A stretch of 64,000 nt of DNA from Promethearchaeota archaeon. GTDB taxonomy: Archaea; Asgardarchaeota; Lokiarchaeia; Sigynarchaeales; SOKP01. The notes beneath the pieces are model-generated. The model ran no database searches and had not been told where the DNA came from. It worked only from the letters and a program-made list of their open reading frames with translations. The DNA lies in assembly GCA_019057775.1 (NCBI GenBank), contig JAHLWT010000255.1, positions 7,404 through 71,403 of the forward strand, written 5' to 3'. How positions within the stretch are numbered: position 1 is the first letter of the stretch; every line of letters begins with the position of its first letter. This document shows positions 19,047 to 28,417 of this stretch, piece by piece. Both the position numbers and the translations under genes were made by a program.

Positions 19047-19460
19047 TTATAACTTCAAAATATTGAAGATATGGATAAGTTCTTCTTCCGAAGCTGGATT
19101 TCGTGGGATTTTAATAGATAATTTTTCATCATTTAAATTTCTTGGAATAACATGTACATGAAAATGGTTTATCATTTGGCCAGCAGCGATAAAATTGTTT
19201 TGTAGGATGTTATATCCATCAATTTCTAATTTTTTATGAATTAATGTTGCCACTTTCTTCACTATTAGATAAATTTCAACAAGTACAGAGTCTGCTATAT
19301 CTTCTAGATGCGAATAATGATTTTTAGAAATAACTACTGTATGCCCTTTTGAAATCGGTGAGATATCTAAGAAGGCCAGAGTTAAATTATTTTCAAAAAT
19401 AATTTTAGCTGGAATTTCCTTATCTACAATTTTACAGAAGATACAATTGTTAATATTCAT
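19047..19460 (-). CDS. HIT-family nucleotide hydrolase
   Basis: The product (137 aa) has the histidine triad H99-F-H101-V-H103-V-I before a P-R segment, and the N-terminal 'CIFCKIVDKEIPAKI' of Hint-type HIT proteins. A paired Cys-x-x-Cys may bind zinc. These enzymes hydrolyse nucleoside phosphoramidates or adenylylated conjugates in the cytoplasm. Length and motif order are normal. Confidence 0.92.
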   Translation of the reverse strand: MNINNCIFCKIVDKEIPAKIIFENNLTLAFLDISPISKGHTVVISKNHYSHLEDIADSVLVEIYLIVKKVATLIHKKLEIDGYNILQNNFIAAGQMINHFHVHVIPRNLNDEKLSIKIPRNPASEEELIHIFNILKL

Positions 19461-19551
19461 AATTTATATATGTGGAATTTAAATTAAAAAATCTTTAGTC
19501 AGCATTATCCTAATAATTAATACAAATTTATCATCTCAATCAAAAAATTAT

Positions 19552-20376
19552 ATGGTTTTGATGCATCTAAAAGAAATACAAACATATTTATCAACTAAAA
19601 TATCTCCTAAGGTTTTTAGATTAAATTCTGATACTCAAGGGATTCAATATGGAAAGTACAAAGACAATAAATTAATTAAAAAAGTATTGCTTACGGTTCA
19701 TATTAGTTTAGAAGCAATTCATTTTGCCTTGAAGAACAAAGTTAATTTAATTATAGCTCATCACAGTTTAATCAATAAATCAATTAAAAAATTTAATCAA
19801 ACTTTGATTAACAAATTGACTTTACTTTCTAAATGGCCCATCTCAATATATGTGCTATGTTCTTCATTTATTGCCGCTGAAGGAGGATTAACAGATACTT
19901 TAGTAAATGCTCTCCATTTTAAAGTAGATGGATTATTTGAAGTTAAAAACAGAGAAGGGATGAAGATTCCTATTGGAAGAATCTGCTCTCCTATGAAGTA
20001 TTTAGATAATAAAAAGCACATTATACTAAAAGATGTGATACATAGGATAAAAACTAATTTAAACCTAGAATATGTTTCATATATTGGAGATCTAGGAACT
20101 ATAATAAAAAAAGCTTGCATAATTGGGGGAGATAACTCAAATATGACTTTTATTAAGAGAGCAGTGAATAAAGGATGTGATTGTTATATTTCAGGAAAAA
20201 TCAATTATAATGAAGCATCATTTGCCAGAGATATAGGTGTAAATTTGATTGAAATTTCACCTTACACAACAGAAATAATAGCAATAAAAAAATTATGCAA
20301 TATTCTAAGCCTGGAGTTTCCGTATGTTGTTTTTCTTTTATTTGAGTCTAAGGATCCTATTAAAACTTATTTTTAA
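19552..20376 (+). CDS. NIF3-like dinuclear-metal protein
   Basis: The product (274 aa) belongs to the NIF3/YbgI (formerly GTP cyclohydrolase I type 2) family. It contains 'VNLIIAHHSLI' (metal-binding His pair near residue 66) and a C-terminal segment 'GGDNSNMTFIKRAVNKGCDCYISGKINY'. In many members the C-terminal motif is T-G-E with a following His; here it is S-G-K, so the second metal site may be weakened. The biochemical role of the family is unsettled. It stands apart from its neighbours. Confidence 0.8.
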   Translation: MVLMHLKEIQTYLSTKISPKVFRLNSDTQGIQYGKYKDNKLIKKVLLTVHISLEAIHFALKNKVNLIIAHHSLINKSIKKFNQTLINKLTLLSKWPISIYVLCSSFIAAEGGLTDTLVNALHFKVDGLFEVKNREGMKIPIGRICSPMKYLDNKKHIILKDVIHRIKTNLNLEYVSYIGDLGTIIKKACIIGGDNSNMTFIKRAVNKGCDCYISGKINYNEASFARDIGVNLIEISPYTTEIIAIKKLCNILSLEFPYVVFLLFESKDPIKTYF

Positions 20377-20473
20377 CGATATTTGATAAAAGTTTATATT
20401 TCTTAAGATATATTTTGAATCTAATAACATTTATTTTTAAATCCTTCTCAGAAATACTATTAGTGGAAATAAA

Positions 20474-21058
20474 ATGCCCATAATCGAATATAACGGAAAA
20501 AAACCAGAAATAAGTCCAAAAAGTTACGTATCACCAATGGCTACATTGATTGGTGATGTCACTATAAGTCAAAATGTTATTATTTGGCCGGGTTCAATAA
20601 TTCGAGCAGAATATTCGCCAATTAACATTGGGGAATACACAACTATTTTTAATGGAGTAATGATGTTTACTCGGTCACAGAAGAGCTCAATAAATATCGG
20701 GAGATATAATATAATTGAGTCAGGAGTAACACTTTTAGGATGTTTTTTGGAAGATTATGTTCAAATAAAAGAGGGATCACTTATTTTTGAAGATGTGTCA
20801 GTAGGCGAAGGAGTAATTATACTGAATGCAAGTCAAGTACCGCCAGGATTAATTATCCCCGCCCGATCAGTAATGAGAGGAATTCCAGTTGAACCGGTAA
20901 GAGAACAAACTCGAAATGATGTATTAAAACAAAAAGAAAAAGCAGAGAATTATTGTAAATTATTCATCAAAATAAAAGAATATCTTCCAAATGCTCAAGG
21001 ATATTTATTAACTTTACCTGATTTTATCAAATTAATGTTAAAAAAAGAAGAGGAATAA
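20474..21058 (+). CDS. Gamma-carbonic-anhydrase-like left-handed beta-helix protein lacking metal ligands
   Basis: The product (194 aa) shows the hexapeptide repeat pattern of the gamma-CA/YrdA family: 'IGDVTISQNVIIWPGSIIRAE...INIGEYTTIFNGVMMFTR...INIGRYNIIESGVTLLGC'. It ends with a C-terminal helix. In catalytic family members three histidines bind zinc, in segments like V-L-H-x-T-H and G-H-x-x-x-L-H-G. The aligned segments here read VMMFTR and ESGVTLLG, and the whole protein appears to have no histidine. It is therefore unlikely to be a carbonic anhydrase and may be a structural or acyl-binding member. It ends just before the convergent tfb gene. Confidence 0.8.
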   Translation: MPIIEYNGKKPEISPKSYVSPMATLIGDVTISQNVIIWPGSIIRAEYSPINIGEYTTIFNGVMMFTRSQKSSINIGRYNIIESGVTLLGCFLEDYVQIKEGSLIFEDVSVGEGVIILNASQVPPGLIIPARSVMRGIPVEPVREQTRNDVLKQKEKAENYCKLFIKIKEYLPNAQGYLLTLPDFIKLMLKKEEE

Positions 21059-21067
21059 TTTTTTTTT

Positions 21068-21955
21068 TTATACCATTATATTTAATGATTTTATCAATTC
21101 TTTATACCTAGATCGAAGGGTTACTTCTGTAACTCCCACTAAGTTCGCTATAGCCTTTTGAGAGATTTTTTTCTCTTTCTTTCTACAAACTAAATATAAT
21201 GCTCCCGCACATAGACCTTTCGGATCTTTTCCACTAGTAGAATATTTAGATGTAAAAGATTGTAGAATTTTAACTGTAGTGTTTTCGGCATCTGCATCTA
21301 AATCCAATTCAGCTATAAACCTAGGTATAAGAGAAATAGGATCTGTAGAAGGAACTTTCAAATTTAGTTCTCTTATAAGTGTTCTATAGCATCTACGTAC
21401 GTTTTTAGCGTGAACAGATGATTGTTCTAATATCTCCTGTAAAGTTCTGGGTATTTTTCGTTCTCTACATGCAAAATATAAACAAGCAGCTACCATACCA
21501 TTTATGGATCTTCCTCTTAGTAATTTCTTTTTAAATGCTTCAATATATAATCGAATGGCGGTTTTTTTTACATGATTAGGTAAATTTAAATTACTACCAA
21601 TTCGCTTTAATTCTGTAGTAGCTATAAGCATATTTCTCTTATCCCACGTCATCCGCGAGTTCCATTTTGCTGCTCTTTTCAAATCAGGATTTTTAATATT
21701 ATTTTTATCAATAACTGTGCTTAAACCCATATCTGGTAATAAAATTGAAATTGGAGATCCAGTTCTTTCCCTACTCTCCTTCTCCTGTTTTGTAAAGGCT
21801 CTCTTTCCACTATGAGAAATGTCAACATTTCTCTCACTAATCACTAAACCACATTGTCCACAAACAGTTTCACCTCTCTCATGTAGCAGGATTTCCCTCC
21901 CTCCACACTCAGGACATGAATTTGATAAATTACTCAAATTTAATTCAACTTCCAT
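21068..21955 (-). CDS. tfb: Transcription initiation factor B (TFB)
   Basis: The product (295 aa) is the archaeal TFIIB homologue. A zinc ribbon (C14, C17, C32, C35), a B-finger region near residues 45-80 and two cyclin-like repeats follow in order. The repeats include 'GRSINGMVAACLYFACRERKIPRTL' and 'GLCAGALYLVCRKKEKKISQKAIANLVGVTEVTLRSRYKEL', the second ending in the HTH that reads BRE. It recruits RNA polymerase to TATA/TBP complexes. Length and motifs are complete. Confidence 0.97.
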   Translation of the reverse strand: MEVELNLSNLSNSCPECGGREILLHERGETVCGQCGLVISERNVDISHSGKRAFTKQEKESRERTGSPISILLPDMGLSTVIDKNNIKNPDLKRAAKWNSRMTWDKRNMLIATTELKRIGSNLNLPNHVKKTAIRLYIEAFKKKLLRGRSINGMVAACLYFACRERKIPRTLQEILEQSSVHAKNVRRCYRTLIRELNLKVPSTDPISLIPRFIAELDLDADAENTTVKILQSFTSKYSTSGKDPKGLCAGALYLVCRKKEKKISQKAIANLVGVTEVTLRSRYKELIKSLNIMV

Positions 21956-22200
21956 ATTATTAACCCCATATTATTTTATAATTTTAAACTACTCAAAATA
22001 CATTAAAATTGCTTATTTCCAAGTAAACTTAAACCCGTGTAGCGACTAAAATATCGTTTAAAAGATTGAAAAATCTTTATGTGACTGAAATTCTCGATAT
22101 TCTCTAATGCAAATAATACTAGGATAAATAAATTATTTAAATGTTTCGCTCACAAATGGGATCTTGTGGGGATCTTGAAAAACTTATTAAAGCGAATAAA

Positions 22201-22833
22201 TTAGAGGAAAAATACAAAACCAGGCGTAAATCCGAATAAGATACATCCAGTAATACCGCCAATTAAAAATTCAAATGTTCTTCTTGGATTATTAATTATT
22301 CGATTATTGTTAATTAGATACCATAAACTCAAAAATATGTCAATTACAGACATTAATGAAATAAGAGAGAAGCAGTAATATAGAGTTTTTTCATGAGGAT
22401 ATTGAGAAGCAGTAATATCAATTATACGATTCATGTAAAATGGGTCAATCCCGCTGAAATCTATAAAACTATATATTAATCTGTCAGGTAAAGGTTCTAA
22501 AATCCAAATTAAGAAATAAGTAATGTAATTAAACAAAATTCCGAAACCTAGAACAATATACAGACATCCCATTATTAATCTTGGCTTAATAAATGGATCT
22601 TCTTCTTTCTCTACACCTTTTAACCGAACATCTCGATACACACCTCTCATTCTTGATAATGTTAAAATCCCAATAAAAAGAAGAATGAAGACAAAGATAT
22701 ATTTCAAAAATTGACATAAGATTAAGAAAAAATTATTGAATGCAATGCACCAATTCTCCAAACCAATGATTATATCATTAAATATCCCTTCTGGAGATTG
22801 GATTTTATTAAATATCAGAAAAAAAGGAAACAT
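22201..22833 (-). CDS. Four-helix membrane protein, unknown family
   Basis: The product (210 aa) has four clear hydrophobic helices (about residues 40-60, 88-115, 150-170 and 188-210). A polar, charged loop after helix 1 contains R-G-V-Y-R-D-V-R. The N-terminal region before helix 1 is also partly hydrophobic. No catalytic motif was recognised. It is a single gene between tfb and another unknown gene. Confidence 0.6.
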   Translation of the reverse strand: MFPFFLIFNKIQSPEGIFNDIIIGLENWCIAFNNFFLILCQFLKYIFVFILLFIGILTLSRMRGVYRDVRLKGVEKEEDPFIKPRLIMGCLYIVLGFGILFNYITYFLIWILEPLPDRLIYSFIDFSGIDPFYMNRIIDITASQYPHEKTLYYCFSLISLMSVIDIFLSLWYLINNNRIINNPRRTFEFLIGGITGCILFGFTPGFVFFL

Positions 22834-22937
22834 GTCATATTATTATTCAACACTGAATATTTAAAGTCTACAAAATGTTACAATCGAATTTATCTAGATG
22901 TAATTTATCACGTTAGTGTTTTAAAACCAAAAAGAGG

Positions 22938-23381
22938 TTAAGATATTTTTTCACATTCACTGTTGATAACTTTCATTGTCATATTAAAATCTTGCCACCA
23001 ATCTTGACCCTGTTGAGCTACTAACATAGGGTCAATCTTACGAGAGTTTAAACATCTAATTTCTTCCTTGTGGGCTTTTATCTTACCTTTCCAGATTTGA
23101 GATATTATATTTTGTAAATTAACTTTCACTTTTTTAATTAATTCTTCATAGGAAACAGAAACGTCTTCCGTTTTTTGTAATTTCTGAAGTTGTTCAAATT
23201 TGACTTTTTCTTTCGCTCGATTTAAATCACTACAACTAATTGTAATAGAAAAGGGATCCTCCTTTCCCCATTTGCAGAATTTTTGAATATCGCATATAGA
23301 GCAATAAGACTCAAAGCTAATTGTATAATCCTCAAGACCAATTATGGAAAAATTTAAAACTTTCGGCAATGTTTTTACCAC
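22938..23381 (-). CDS. Uncharacterised cysteine-containing protein
   Basis: The product (147 aa) was not recognised. Five cysteines cluster near the N terminus (about residues 27-51: C-x-x-C, F-C-K, S-C), which might form a small metal site. The rest is helical and basic, with 'KIKAHKEEIRCLNSRK' and a W-W-Q-D-F segment. It has no membrane helix. Confidence 0.5.
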   Translation of the reverse strand: MVKTLPKVLNFSIIGLEDYTISFESYCSICDIQKFCKWGKEDPFSITISCSDLNRAKEKVKFEQLQKLQKTEDVSVSYEELIKKVKVNLQNIISQIWKGKIKAHKEEIRCLNSRKIDPMLVAQQGQDWWQDFNMTMKVINSECEKIS

Positions 23382-23493
23382 TTCAGATTTTAAAAATTAT
23401 TAACTTTTACCTATTATAAATAAGGTCATAAAATTTTTTAAATACTATTGATTTCCTTTTTGTAATAATATAAGGGATTTTGCTATAACAAAC

Positions 23494-23760
23494 GTGAGAG
23501 ATTCCGTTAAAAACGAAATTTCTTATGAAAAAAAAGTAATTTTAATACGATTAAAAGAAAAGAGTGGTTTCGATAGAAGAAAATTATTATATAATCAAAA
23601 AGAAGTAATACAGGAAATAATTCTACAATTTAACGATCAGGTTAAAGAGCTTTTTGGTTTCCATGATGTTCGAATGAAATATAATCCATATATTAGATTT
23701 GATCCTTTAGGAGAAGATAAACAATATAGAACCAAAGGTTCTTTGGATGATTTTTTGTAG
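23494..23760 (+). CDS. Small uncharacterised protein
   Basis: The product (88 aa, GTG start) is charged. It has one amphipathic helix (KLLYNQKEVIQEIILQFNDQVKELFG) and a C-terminal 'MKYNPYIRFDPLGEDKQYRTKG' stretch. There is no recognised family. The coding assignment rests on an open frame of coding-like composition just upstream of the tRNA-Ile gene. Confidence 0.45.
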   Translation: MRDSVKNEISYEKKVILIRLKEKSGFDRRKLLYNQKEVIQEIILQFNDQVKELFGFHDVRMKYNPYIRFDPLGEDKQYRTKGSLDDFL

Positions 23761-23908
23761 ATATAAAAGGAAATTTCATATATTTATATACTCAAAAATT
23801 TTTTTAGGTATCTATAATTTAAATTATTCGATCAAAATATACATTAATAATAACTATTTCAGTTTCTAAAAAATAAAGAATTATTGAATTTACATTTAAT
23901 CTGTGAGT

Positions 23909-24026
23909 GGGAAAGCCGGCTTGGGAGAGTAGATTCTTTGAATCGAAGCATCTCTTCAATGGCTTAGCCTGGTATAGCGCACGGCTGATAACCGTGAGGT
24001 CGGGGGTTCGAAGCCCCCCTTTCCCA
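23909..24026 (+). tRNA. tRNA-Ile(GAU) with a 44-nt intron between positions 7 and 8
   Basis: The 3' part folds as a complete tRNA. It has a D arm from 23960, an anticodon stem CACGG/CCGTG with loop CTGATAA (anticodon GAT at 23987-23989), a T arm GGGGG-TTCGAAG-CCCCC, and a 3' acceptor strand CTTTCCC with discriminator A (24026). The matching 5' acceptor strand GGGAAAG is found at 23909-23915, giving seven perfect pairs, but it is separated from T8 by 44 nt (23916-23959). This insert contains the hairpin GATTC-TTT-GAATC and arms (TTGG...AGAG with CTCTTCAA) that can pair to bring the exon ends together, as in archaeal introns cut by the tRNA splicing endonuclease. CCA is not encoded. Confidence 0.9.
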
Positions 24027-24100
24027 TTATTTTTTCAATGGTTTAATTTCATCGTATTCATTTATTTTTTTAATTATCATTCTCTAGTATTAATTTGTAA

Positions 24101-24700
24101 ATGAAAAATATTATTATCTCTGGAACTCCGGGATGCGGAAAGACTTCTGTTGCACGAAAACTATCATGTTTAATTGATGCAGAAATTATTTCCTTAAATG
24201 AATTAGCAATTTCAGATAATTTTTCATTTGAATTTGATAAAGAGAGAGATACTTATATTGTTGATTTTGAAATATTCCTTCCGTTTGTTCTAGATAAAAT
24301 CAAAGAAATCAAAAATCAGAATTATAAATATTTAATTATTGAAAGTCATTTTTCTGATATAATCTCTAATGAATATATTGATTTTGTTTTTATTCTACGA
24401 TGTGATCCTGATGAATTAATTAGAAGATTAAAAGAAAAAAATTATAATAGAAAAAAAATAATGGAGAATGTTCAAGCTGAGATTTTAGGAAACTGCGTGA
24501 ATTATTTCCTTCAAAAAAAAATAAATTCAACACTTTTTGAAATTGATACAACTAAATTAAGTATAGAATCTGTAGCGAAAATTATTATAGGTATTATAGT
24601 TGAAAAAAAAGATGTTGATAATTATTATGTTGGGAAAGTAGATTGGTTAGAGAAGTTGTTTCAGGAAGATCGTTTACAAGAATTTTTTGATCAAGGTTAA
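24101..24700 (+). CDS. AK6/Fap7-type adenylate kinase-like NTPase
   Basis: The product (199 aa) has the P-loop GTPGCGKT (residues 8-15) and the family-specific segment 'LRCDPDELIRRLKEKNYNRKKIMENVQAEI', typical of AK6 (Fap7/hCINAP). In eukaryotes Fap7 acts in late 18S rRNA processing with uS11, and archaeal homologues bind uS11. It lies 75 nt after tRNA-Ile and at the head of a tRNA-modification gene run. Confidence 0.88.
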   Translation: MKNIIISGTPGCGKTSVARKLSCLIDAEIISLNELAISDNFSFEFDKERDTYIVDFEIFLPFVLDKIKEIKNQNYKYLIIESHFSDIISNEYIDFVFILRCDPDELIRRLKEKNYNRKKIMENVQAEILGNCVNYFLQKKINSTLFEIDTTKLSIESVAKIIIGIIVEKKDVDNYYVGKVDWLEKLFQEDRLQEFFDQG

Positions 24701-24720
24701 ATACCGATAAATTGAAAATT

Positions 24721-26367
24721 ATGAAATGGGAAATATCGGATGTAGATGCATTGGGAAGAATTGGAAATCTTACTTTAAATGATAAACGGATGATGACCCC
24801 AAACTTATTTCCGGTAGTTCATCCGTATAAAAACATTATTTCCACATCAGATTTAAAAAAGATTGGTGCTCAGTGTGTTTTTACGAATGCTTACATAATC
24901 TATCAAAATATTGATTTAAGAGAGGCTGTTCTAAAAAAAGGCGTCCATCAACATTTAAAATATGATGGCATTATAGCAACAGATAGTGGTGCTTTTCAGA
25001 AGTATTTCTATAATAAGACTCGTTTAGAAATTAATGCTGAAGAAATTGAGAGATTCCAAGAAGATATTGGCTCAGATTTTCCGGTTATCTTGGATGAACC
25101 TGTTCAGCCGGATGATGATTATGAAACAACGAAAATGAAAATTAATACGACAATACAGAGGGCAAAAGATAACATTGATCGTAGAAAAAGGGCATCATCT
25201 TATTGGTTTGGTCCAATTCATGGTGTTAAATATCCTGATTTATTAAAAACTTGTACAATTGAAATTAGTAAATTGGATTTCGGCGTTTTTGCCATTGGGG
25301 GTTTAGTTAAATTATTTTTGAATTATAGGTTTGAGCTAGTGATTAAAGCGTTACTAAATGTAAAAGAAAATATTGTTCCAAATAAACCAATTCACATGTT
25401 CGGATTAGGTTTACCTCAGTTTTTCTCCCTAGCTGTAGCATGTGGATGTGATTTAATGGATTCAGCTGCCTACATCCTTTTTGCTAAAGAAAACAGATAC
25501 TTCACATTATCTACAGGGACTAGCAAATTAGAGGAACTAGAAGAATTCCCTTGTCATTGTCCAATATGCTGCAAATATGTTCCTAAAGAAATTCAAAAAT
25601 TTGATGATGGTATTAGAACTGAATTAATAGCAAAACATAATTTATACTTATCCTTTTCAGAATTAAGAACAATCCGCCAAGCTATAAAAGAAGGAAATTT
25701 ATGGGAATTAGTTGAACAGCGAATAAGAAATCATCCAAATTTAGTAAATGCTGCCAAATCTATTAAATCAAACCTGCCTTTCTTTGAAGCTCATGAAAAA
25801 GTATATAAAACTCATGGAAGATTGTATTCATCTCCAGAAAGTATTAATAGGCCTCTGTTTCATAGGTATGATTTGAAATTGAGAAATAATTATAGAGTTC
25901 CCAAAGAGGCAAAGTTTTTAATTTTATTACCTGAATTAGACGTTAAAGGTGAAAAATCACCCAGTATAAAAACTTGGTTTGAAGAAATAGATAATAATTC
26001 AATTATTCCCCGGGAGTTCCTTCATACATCATTTTTTTCTGCTTTCTATGGAATTATTCCGTTTGAATTGACTCAAACGTTTCCTATGGGCCAACATGAA
26101 TCAATCGATATTCTGGAAATTGATGAAATGGTTAATAAAACTATGATACAGAAGATTTTAAATTTCTTCGAAGTCCATGGCCAACATTACGATAAATGTG
26201 GTATTTTATCACCGGTAAATTATATTAACCAATTCAATGAAATTGTTGAATTTTCAAAAAAAGATCTGATAATCAGAATAGAAGAAATTTTAAAATCCAA
26301 TTTCAAATTAAATATTGCAATTTTTAAAGATATATCCCAACTCTTACAGTTTTTCAACCAGAAATAG
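24721..26367 (+). CDS. tgtA: Archaeal tRNA-guanine transglycosylase (archaeosine pathway)
   Basis: The product (548 aa from ATG 24721; a TTG at 24712 is also in frame) carries TGT features. These are the catalytic-barrel segment 'TDSGAFQ', a second acidic segment 'VILDEPVQPDDD', and the zinc site CxCxxC in 'FPCHCPICCKYVP'. The enzyme exchanges G15 in the D loop for preQ0, which becomes archaeosine. A 'HMFGLG' segment and a C-terminal part after residue 370 match the longer archaeal type. The next gene (DUF371) starts 2 nt after its stop. Confidence 0.92.
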   Translation: MKWEISDVDALGRIGNLTLNDKRMMTPNLFPVVHPYKNIISTSDLKKIGAQCVFTNAYIIYQNIDLREAVLKKGVHQHLKYDGIIATDSGAFQKYFYNKTRLEINAEEIERFQEDIGSDFPVILDEPVQPDDDYETTKMKINTTIQRAKDNIDRRKRASSYWFGPIHGVKYPDLLKTCTIEISKLDFGVFAIGGLVKLFLNYRFELVIKALLNVKENIVPNKPIHMFGLGLPQFFSLAVACGCDLMDSAAYILFAKENRYFTLSTGTSKLEELEEFPCHCPICCKYVPKEIQKFDDGIRTELIAKHNLYLSFSELRTIRQAIKEGNLWELVEQRIRNHPNLVNAAKSIKSNLPFFEAHEKVYKTHGRLYSSPESINRPLFHRYDLKLRNNYRVPKEAKFLILLPELDVKGEKSPSIKTWFEEIDNNSIIPREFLHTSFFSAFYGIIPFELTQTFPMGQHESIDILEIDEMVNKTMIQKILNFFEVHGQHYDKCGILSPVNYINQFNEIVEFSKKDLIIRIEEILKSNFKLNIAIFKDISQLLQFFNQK

Positions 26368-26368
26368 A

Positions 26369-26806
26369 ATGAAGATTCTAGATAAAATTTATGCCTACGG
26401 CCATCAAAATGTCTTAGGCACTCATAAAACCACAATTGAAATTACTAAGAATCTAAATGTAACTGTAAAAGGAGATTGTATTGTGGCTGTAAATGCTACA
26501 AAGGCTTGTAGTGATCTCAATCTTGAATTGAAAGAAGAAATAAAGAATGGAGGAAAATTTATAATAATATTTGAAGTAGACGATGTTAAAGATTCATTTG
26601 AGGGTTTTGGAAACATTGAATTATCATTATCGGATATAGAAGATATGGTATTTCGAAAAAGTAATTTTATATGTGAAAGAACGGTTCTAATTAACTGCAC
26701 AAAAGCAGCAAGAGATATTAATCGTGATTTGATTGAAAAATTAAGTATGCCCGGAAAAAAATTATCAATAACGTTTCAAGTAACAGAGATAAATGAGAAT
26801 GAATAA
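26369..26806 (+). CDS. DUF371 family protein
   Basis: The product (145 aa) has the conserved archaeal DUF371 pattern: 'AYGHQNVLGTHKTTIEITKN', 'GDCIVAVNATKACSDLN' and, as an internal repeat, 'LINCTKAARDINRDLIEKL'. Function is unknown, and members are small cytoplasmic beta-rich proteins. ATG 26369 lies directly after the tgtA stop. The longer upstream frame (from 26315) would overlap tgtA and is rejected. Its 3' end overlaps trm5 by 14 nt. Confidence 0.9.
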   Translation: MKILDKIYAYGHQNVLGTHKTTIEITKNLNVTVKGDCIVAVNATKACSDLNLELKEEIKNGGKFIIIFEVDDVKDSFEGFGNIELSLSDIEDMVFRKSNFICERTVLINCTKAARDINRDLIEKLSMPGKKLSITFQVTEINENE

Positions 26807-27944
26807 TAAGGCAGAGACTAAGTTTATCCGGCTGAAAAAGAAAGATGCCCAACAGTTCATCAAATCTATAAAGAATAAATTCAAAAATATTCAAATTATT
26901 AATCTTAAATATAAAATCTTATACGAAAATGACGATGTATTGTTCCCGTTAATTGAAGATCAAGATCTTATAGATAAATTAACTGTTTTTGCTGTAAAAA
27001 AATTTAGTGTTAACGTTATTTCTACAAAAGGAATTCATAATTTAAATTATAAACATCGCTCCCTTCCTGAAGCACTAAAAGATAAGATTCCAGAAAAATA
27101 TATAGATTCAATTCCACAGTCATATGATATCATCGGGGATATTGTGATTGTAGAATTTGATGATTCAAATCTTCTTTACACCATAGATAGTAATAAATAT
27201 AAGAAAATTATCGCTGAAGCGATATTGAGCGTAAATAAAAATGTTAGATCAATATTTGAGAAGAAGAGTGAAATTATGGGAACTTATAGGTTAAGAAAAT
27301 TAGCCTTTTTAGGGGGTGAAAATAAATCTGAAACAGTTCACAAAGAAAATGACTGTTTCTTCAAACTGGATATAAAAAAGACCTACTTTTCACCAAGATT
27401 GGTTTTTGAGCGTCGCAGAATTTCTTCCCTTGATATAAGTAAGAATGAAATCATTATTGATATGTTTACCGGTGTAGGTCCCTTTTCAATTCAAATAGCT
27501 AAACTGAATAATGTAAAAATTTATGCTTTCGATGTAAATCCTCGAGCATACCTGTATCTTAAAGAAAATATTGAACTTAATAAGCTAGTAGGAAAAATTT
27601 TGCCGCATAATATTAATATAAAGGACTTACATGATCCAGGAAATCAAATAGGAAAAATTTTGCATAATAAAGCTGACCGAATAATAATGAACTTACCTGA
27701 AAAATCACTCGATTTTATTAATACAGCATGTTATTTAATGAAAAAATCAGGAGGAATTTTACATTTCTATCACTTTTCTAAAAAGCCAAACCCTATTGAA
27801 AACGCAATGGATTTTTTAAAAATTAAACTCGCAAGATTAAATTGGAATGTTGAGAAAATACTTAATTCTAAAGTTGTAAAATCCTACTCACCTAAAGAAG
27901 ATTTAGTTGTATTAGATTTAAAAATAAAATATTTAAACCCCTAA
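26793..27944 (+). CDS. trm5: Trm5-family tRNA (guanine-37-N1) methyltransferase
   Basis: The product (383 aa) shows the Trm5 layout. An N-terminal D1/D2 region includes 'IGDIVIVEF' and 'YRLRKLAFLGG', followed by a class I SAM-binding core with 'FSPRLVFERRRI' and motif I 'IDMFTGVGPFSIQIA'. Next come the acidic 'YAFDVNPRAYLYL' and the catalytic-loop motif 'MNLPEKSLDF'. It methylates N1 of G37, next to the anticodon, and some archaeal relatives act on the wyosine pathway. The gene overlaps DUF371; the start is 26793 or ATG 26799. Confidence 0.9.
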   Translation: MRMNNKAETKFIRLKKKDAQQFIKSIKNKFKNIQIINLKYKILYENDDVLFPLIEDQDLIDKLTVFAVKKFSVNVISTKGIHNLNYKHRSLPEALKDKIPEKYIDSIPQSYDIIGDIVIVEFDDSNLLYTIDSNKYKKIIAEAILSVNKNVRSIFEKKSEIMGTYRLRKLAFLGGENKSETVHKENDCFFKLDIKKTYFSPRLVFERRRISSLDISKNEIIIDMFTGVGPFSIQIAKLNNVKIYAFDVNPRAYLYLKENIELNKLVGKILPHNINIKDLHDPGNQIGKILHNKADRIIMNLPEKSLDFINTACYLMKKSGGILHFYHFSKKPNPIENAMDFLKIKLARLNWNVEKILNSKVVKSYSPKEDLVVLDLKIKYLNP

Positions 27945-27952
27945 ATTGAATG

Positions 27953-28417
27953 TTATTGATTATCCTCAAAGATTAAATCAGGATATAATGGCTCGAATTT
28001 TTCATTAAAAAGTTTATGATTCATCCATATATTATCTTTAGCATTCCATTTAAGGTTCAATAAGGGATTATACTTCTTTAAAAAATTTAAACTCCCATAA
28101 ACTGATTTTAATAACTTCTTCCCGTTAACTAAATCTGTTAAAATAACATAATATTTAATTTCCAAGTATTGAAAAAGCAAATCAAATACATTAAAAAATT
28201 CATCTAATTCACATTTTGGGAACCAAATTTCAATCAATAATCCATTTTCGAAAGATTTTTCCTTTTGAAAACCATATATAAAAAGTTCTCCCTCAATTTC
28301 ATATATTCGACAAAGATTAAAAAAACTAAATATCTTTATTATTTTTTCATTTAAGTCTTGTCTAATATCGGGTAAAATAATTGAAATTTTATCTTGAAAA
28401 TCTAAATTTTTTAGATT
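27953..28417 (-). CDS. Uncharacterised protein without a canonical start codon
   Basis: The frame is open for 155 codons from 28417 to the stop at 27953, and reads as coding throughout. Alternating strands and helices include 'ISIILPDIRQDLNEKIIKIF' and 'YEIEGELFIYGF' before the only in-frame TTG at 28237. Starting at that TTG would remove about 60 coding-like residues including the first strand-helix pair. Either a rare start (several ATT/ATA codons are available) is used or the gene has lost its 5' end. No family was recognised. Confidence 0.45.
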   Translation of the reverse strand, partial: NLKNLDFQDKISIILPDIRQDLNEKIIKIFSFFNLCRIYEIEGELFIYGFQKEKSFENGLLIEIWFPKCELDEFFNVFDLLFQYLEIKYYVILTDLVNGKKLLKSVYGSLNFLKKYNPLLNLKWNAKDNIWMNHKLFNEKFEPLYPDLIFEDNQ

